From Blepharisma japonicum (Eukaryota > Ciliophora > Heterotrichea > Heterotrichida > Blepharismidae), in the NCBI GenBank assembly GCA_949751835.1, contig CATKHK010000172.1:1-33971 (forward strand): 33,971 nt of DNA, given 5' to 3'. A model generated the notes under the pieces. The model searched no databases. It saw only the letters and a program-made list of their open reading frames with translations, and was not told where the DNA came from. Positions within the stretch are counted from its first letter, which is position 1, and each line of letters opens with the position of its first letter. Shown one piece after another: positions 29,691 to 33,971 of this stretch. The translations under genes and the position numbers were made by a program.

Positions 29691-30943
29691 TTATCAAATG
29701 AAGCTTTTACTTTATTCAATCATAAGTTTAGGTTATATTTCAGTAATTGACTTAAAAAGACTTCTAAGAGAATGAATAGGACAAACCCAAGAGCCAATTT
29801 TGTTCTTGCTTAACATGGTTTATTAAATTAATGTTTATAGGAAGGCTTTAGTAGTGATTCTATTAGCTTTATGTCTTATAGCAAGCACTTAAGAGGCACC
29901 TGTTTGCCAAAGAGAAAAAAATATGAAGAGTCATCCACTGTTACTCAAGAAGATTAAAGATCGATACAGCTAAAAAAGTGATTATGCATCTGATACGATT
30001 ACTCAAAAACTATCAGAAGCTAAAAGTAAAAGAAGTTACAGAGGAAAATTAAAAATAGATTAAAACAGAAAAGCAAGCTCCTTAGCAAGATGAGTAAACA
30101 GCGGAAGCTCAAAAATCTAGTGAGCCTTAGATAGAGATTAATCCTGCAAATGAAGAAGCTGCAGTATTCAATGTTGCAGATATTGAAGAAGCTGAACTTG
30201 CAGAAACAATTCATGAATCTAGAGAAGTAAAAACGGAACTAGTTGAGAAGATAAATGCAGAAAGGGCTGCTGAAATGCTGAGGAAAAATCTCTAGAACTG
30301 AAGAAGCTAAAGCAGCTCTTGCTGTGAAAAGTGAGCCAACTTAGGCTAAAGATAAATAGAACCTATTAATAGAGGAAAAGACTAAAATTCTAGCATAGAA
30401 AATTAAAAGTGAAATCTAGCTTAAGCACTGCAGAAGAGGAAAACAGCATAAGTTTCAGGCCCTTCAGCAGAAGAAGTTAAAAGTGAAATCGAGCCTAAAA
30501 AAGCAAAGAGAGCCATTACAAGAGCCTTTAAGAGAAGCTTATGAGCTGTGAAATTAAAAATCAAAAATCTTTTAATAATAACTATGATACTTTATTTAAG
30601 GAATCGTGAAAGCTAGGTAGCTGGAAAATGGTATCAAACTAAAGCATTGAAGCTAGCTTACACTGGTGGTAATATATGGAGAGGAGGCGTGCAAGATGAA
30701 ACAAATTAATTTGCAGTTGAAATATAAATATATTTGCCATAGAGAGCATGAAGATAAATGGGAGAGTGGAGCTAATCATATTTTATGTCTAAAAGAGGAA
30801 GTTCCAATGAATTATCAGCTGACAATTTTTAGGAGCTCATAATTCAAAATGGAAAAAGCCAACTCCACTAGTTGCTTGAGAAATACCAAATTAAATACTC
30901 TAAATGAGCACTCAGGCAGAATTATTTGCAATATATGTTTTAA
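29691..30943 (+). CDS. Glu-rich protein, copy C, dense in TAA/TAG
   Basis: Five in-frame TAA/TAG codons fall within 81 bp (30050, 30056, 30083, 30095, 30128). The frame around them is clearly protein: EVTEEN, IKTEK, SSEP-TAG-IEINPANEEAAV, LAETIHESREVKTELVEK. It aligns with copy A over the same stretch. The C-terminal part (LKLAYTGGNIWRGGVQDETN, FMSKRGSSNELSADNF, LLEKYQIKYSKW) ends at TAA 30941-30943 and differs from copies A and B, though the GGN motif and flanking pattern are similar. The 5' portion reads YISVIDLKRLLREW and resembles the gene at 23532, so in this copy two neighbours of the other locus appear fused. The start is not found; one or more frame changes. Confidence 0.48.
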
Positions 30944-31575
30944 CATAGACATACCATTTAATTTTGATGCTACCTCTTTGCAACTTTAAATAGATGAATT
31001 GAAAGAAAGAAAATTATTTTATTAGCAATATCCTATTCGATTGTTGAATCTGCTATTAGTCTCCAATTCATGTAGCTTCCAATTCGCTTTCATAGATTGA
31101 TTCATTGTCGCATTCAATCAAATAAAGTCTCTCTTCATTTATCAGGATCTTTAAGTTTAGTTTGCAATTGCAAGCCTAAGGTAAATTCTATTAATAATAT
31201 TATTACTTTATAAGTTATCTCTAGCTCAACATATATTACCTTATTATAATAAATTATTATTTTAAATGGGCTAAGATATTTAATTCTGAATATAGCCCGA
31301 TTTAATTCCATCTCTGATTATAAAGATAAATCATTCTAACTATTCTATTAACTGATTTAATATTTATAATATTTACAGCCTTTATGAAGTAATCAAATAC
31401 ATTTTTCATACTTCCAAATTAAAAGATATTCAAAATTCCATAATTTGGAAAAAGAATCTGGGAAGCTTTTTGAAGTCTTTATTGCAATTTTTATTTTAAA
31501 TATTTAATACCAGAATTAAATATAATTAATTTTTGCTTTTTGTAACCTTTATATTGATCAAGGCACTTGCTCTCT
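30944..31575. other. AT-rich intergenic region
   Basis: About 630 bp of A+T-rich sequence lie between the stops of two convergent genes. That is much longer than the 3-31 bp gaps seen elsewhere, so an unrecognised gene or element may sit here. I find no frame or repeat that I can support. Confidence 0.35.
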
Positions 31576-32372
31576 TTAATTTATGTAACGTATCCCTTTA
31601 CTTTTCCAATAGGGAGCAGAATTTGGATTTAATTGAATTGCATTGTTATAATAATTAAGTGCATCTTGATATCTTTTTTCATTAAATAAAATATCTCCCA
31701 TGTCATTATATAGTGAACTATCCCCTGGATTAATTCTAGTAGCTCAATTATAGCAATCAATAGCTTCATTATTTTTTTTTAACTTTCTAAGTGTATCCCC
31801 TAAATTACATAGTAAAGCGCGCTGTTTTGATTTATTTCAATTGCCTTGTTGAAATATTTTAATGCTTCTTCATATCTATAATCATTTTATGAATGCTCCC
31901 TATATCATTGTACGCTAGGTCATATTTTGGATAAAATTCAATAGCATCATTAAAACAATCCATGTCTTCTGACTTCCTAAACAAATTTATCAGAGTTATT
32001 CCTTTATTTCTATGATAAGCAGCACTATCTGGCTTAATACTTATAGCTTTTTCATAGCAATTTAAGGTTTCTCCAAATTATTTGTCATTATAAAAAAATT
32101 CCTATACAATTATAGGCTGCACCAGTATTTGGGTTAATTTCTAATGCTTTATAGAAACTCCCCAAAGAATCATCAATGCTTTCTAATTCTTTTAAAGCAA
32201 GCCCTTTATTTCTATAATAAAATGCGCAGTTTGGGTCACATATAATAGCATTTTCGTAGCAAGTTAATACCTCTTTATGCCTTCTTTGGTTTTTTAAGAT
32301 ATTTCCTATGCTATTGTAAGCTATATGGTCTTTTGCATTTTTTTTTGATAGCTTTATTATAGAAAACTTTTT
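31576..32372 (-). pseudogene. TPR-repeat protein, 5'-truncated
   Basis: The minus strand reads consecutive 34-residue TPR units: AYNSIGNILKNQRRHKEVLT, CYENAIICDPNCAFYYRNKG, FYKALEINPNTGAAYNCIG, CYEKAISIKPDSAAYHRNKG, LKYFNKAIEINQNSALYY and YQDALNYYNNAIQLNPNSAP. It ends WKSKGIRYIN-TAA (31578-31576). At least seven repeats are present with the usual A8, G/A20 and P32 residues. A TGA reads as Trp in CYN-TGA-ATRINPG. Three shifts are needed. The upstream end (VFYNKAIKK) is cut at about 32372 by the zinc-knuckle ORF. TPR arrays mediate protein binding; no specific role can be given. Confidence 0.68.
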
Positions 32373-32377
32373 TAAAG

Positions 32378-33125
32378 ATGGAAGAAATGAAGCTGAGTTT
32401 CCCTTCAGTTCCTACTCTTGATGAAGTAGGTGAAGAAAAAGTTAAAGAATCATCTTCCGAAATTTATTTTTCACGCAGTTCTGAGGGAAACCTCTCATAT
32501 TTTCAGAAAGAAAATGTGTTCTTGCAATTTTCTGTGAAAATTTACTTCTCGAAGTTTCTTAAAGGATCAGGCCAAAAGAAGAAAAAAGACCTCTACTTAG
32601 CATTCTATGCGGATATAAATAATAGATTCTCACCAGGGCCAGTATTAAGATCCCATAGACTACCTTCAGGAGATGCTGTATTAATTTTTCAGGAAGAAAC
32701 AGTTTACCACGAGTTTTCAGGAATCAATTTATTTTCGATGAAATATAAAGGAAAAAGAGTTACTGTACCAGTTAGACCTTTTCTGCCTGGAGGAGAGATT
32801 AATTATAAAAAGTATTGAATTAGCTTGATGATACCTCCTGATATTGCCATCGAAGAAGTGATCGAAGCCTTACAACAAAAGTGCAAAGTTAGAGAAGTCT
32901 GCGCAGATACAATTTTTCACGATGGGAGAAGGCATATTTTAAATTTTATACCTGAATCAAAGTACAAATTTTATGGAAAATTTCAGAGCTTATAAGATGC
33001 ACTTTATTTATCAGATGCTTCACTATAGGAAATAAATTCAATAAGAAAGAGCCACGCAGGAACAATACAGTGCTCTAAATGCAAGCAACTCGGACACTTA
33101 TCAAGTGCACTATTCAGCTATAATT
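32378..33125 (+). CDS. Zinc-knuckle ORF (retroelement ORF1-like), copy 2
   Basis: ATG 32378 starts a frame of about 235 residues. A charged N-terminus is followed by a domain with KKDLYLAFYADINNRFSPGP, SHRLPSGDAVLIFQEE and VPVRPFLPGGEINY, then a TGA (Trp) and IEEVIEALQQKCKVREVC, FHDGRRHILNFIPESKY, FQSL-TAA-DALYLSD, and a terminal CSKCKQLGHLSSAL. The last resembles a CCHC knuckle (C-x2-C-x4-H-x4-C) with Leu in place of the fourth Cys. RNA-binding ORF1 proteins of LINEs often end in such knuckles (family knowledge), and a truncated copy sits next to a LINE tail at 7487. Two small indels interrupt the 3' part. A host nucleic-acid-binding gene is the alternative. Confidence 0.52.
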
Positions 33126-33420
33126 GACTCTTTTTTGCTATTCGACTTTTCTTTTCAAACAGTACACTTGGTGGTTCAAGTTTTGCAGTTAAAACTGAGC
33201 ATACTGTGCAAGATAAAGTATCAGAACTGAGAGCATATCTATCCTGACAAGTATCACAACTGGTTGTTGGGTTGGTGTGAAAAGTTTTGCAGTTAGACAC
33301 TCCGCATGCATCGCAAGATAAAGCATCAGAGCTGGTAGCATATCCACCCTTACAAGTTCACAAGTTATTGATGGATTAGTGGTGCAAGTTAAGCAGTTAG
33401 GCACTCTGCATAAATAGGCA
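32745..33420. repeat. Duplicated cassette: zinc-knuckle ORF joined tail-to-tail to Cys-rich piece
   Basis: This segment repeats 7487-8060 in the same orientation. In both places a plus-strand zinc-knuckle ORF end is followed, after AATTGACTCTTTTT and CTTTTCAAACAGTACACTT, by a minus-strand Cys-rich piece starting with the same hydrophobic leader. The shared junction shows the two parts were already joined before the duplication. Confidence 0.65.
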
Positions 33421-33445
33421 TAAATTATAAAAACTAAGCTCACTT
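33140..33445 (-). pseudogene. Cys-rich gene piece, copy 3
   Basis: From a hydrophobic leader (VSLVFIIYAYL) the minus strand reads CRVPNCLTCTTNPSITCE and, after a frame change, repeats with CDTCQDRYALSSDTLSCTVC, down to the junction with the zinc-knuckle ORF at about 33150. It carries the same repeats as copies 1 and 2. It is only about 100 residues long and lacks any downstream domain, so it is a fragment. The leader continues in frame from the unknown coding region at 33446-33971, so it may not be a true start. Confidence 0.58.
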
Positions 33446-33971
33446 TGATTACTTTGTGGTTATCAATAAATTTTGAAGCATCATTTAGAGCAAAAAAAAA
33501 TTCAATTATCTCAAATTGATAATCATTATTACTATCATTTTCTAAAATTTTTCAATTTTCAGAATCCCTAGCATAAATTTGCAAGCCTCAATTATCTAGT
33601 TTTAGGATCTTATTAAAATTTTGCTTATTAGTTCTCCAAATCCGCTCTCCAGGATTCCGACGAGGTCACAGCTTGATCATTCAATTTCTTTTATTGTGCA
33701 ATTTTTTATTCCTAATTTGTTATTTTGAATGTTTACACAAGCAACTTTAATACCATCTTTATCTGATTTTAATATCTTTTTATCTTTTTTCATTTCTCTT
33801 TCTGGGTTCTTGTCAATCAGATCATTAATATTATAACTAATCAATGATTTAAATTTTCTGCTTAAAGGACCATCAGTCTTTATATCAAAGCAAATGCAAT
33901 CTCACTTTCTTTCTTCGCAGAGTTTATGAATTAAATATTCATTTGATCATATCACAGAACTTAATGTTAAA
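33446..33971 (-). CDS. Unknown protein, partial at window edge
   Basis: With TGA as Trp the minus strand reads a convincing soluble protein: SNEYLIHKLCEERKWDCICF, DIKTDGPLSRKFKSLISYN, REMKKDKKILKSDKDGIKV, ACVNIQNNKLGIKNCTIKE, WSSCDLVGILESGFGELISK. After one frame change come GLQIYARDSENWKILEND and YQFEIIEFFFALNDASKF. It continues off the right edge and, downstream, runs into the leader of Cys-rich copy 3. It may be a retroelement or a host protein; no motif I can name. Almost nothing is visible under the standard code. Confidence 0.42.

Overview
The window looks like nuclear DNA of a ciliate whose three standard stop codons can all be read as amino acids. Clear protein families stay in one frame across TGA (as Trp) and TAA/TAG (as Gln). 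Examples are a PAQR-type membrane receptor, a thioredoxin fold, WD40 repeats, a LINE reverse-transcriptase tail and a GPS-like motif. Several of the same genes nevertheless end at TAA just before a convergent neighbour. This matches the Condylostoma nuclear code (NCBI table 28, termination decided by position near the mRNA end). It fits poorly with Stentor (standard code), Blepharisma (TGA=Trp only) or karyorelicts (TGA is the only stop). The DNA is AT-rich, genes are short and tightly packed, and one 17-nt intron is visible. Under the standard code most of these genes break up or vanish.

A second general feature is that many reading frames carry single-base shifts, nearly always in short homopolymers. 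In the 1.2-4.2 kb coiled-coil gene I count about 12, and correcting a run length by one base restores the frame each time. Residual homopolymer errors in a long-read consensus are the simplest explanation. True decay of some copies cannot be excluded.

Layout. 0-6.4 kb: a small conserved-looking gene (-), a long coiled-coil gene (+), a thioredoxin-like gene (-), a small unknown gene (+) and a five-bladed beta-propeller gene (+). 6.4-9.2 kb: Cys-rich gene pieces (-), a LINE 3' end, a retroelement zinc-knuckle ORF piece and the 5' two thirds of a PAQR gene (-). 9.3-11.5 kb: WD40-repeat genes (-). 11.5-13.4 kb: one arm of an inverted duplication holding two convergent genes. 13.4-15.1 kb: the 3' part of a second PAQR copy (+) and the 3' part of a cyclic-nucleotide-binding-domain gene (-). 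15.1-21.4 kb: a giant Cys-rich / REJ-like / GPS-like / multi-TM surface protein (+), interrupted by a 295-bp AT-rich insert flanked by an 8-bp repeat. 21.4-24.7 kb: AT-rich, with probable table-28 genes. 24.7-28.5 kb: the complete version of the convergent pair. 29.7-30.9 kb: a third relative of one of them. 31.6-34 kb: a TPR gene (-), a second zinc-knuckle ORF (+) fused to a Cys-rich piece (-), and an unknown partial gene (-).

The region is a mosaic. Gene pieces recur in inverted or direct order (PAQR, Cys-rich, zinc-knuckle ORF, convergent pair) with sharp homology breaks. No rRNA, tRNA or CRISPR was seen.
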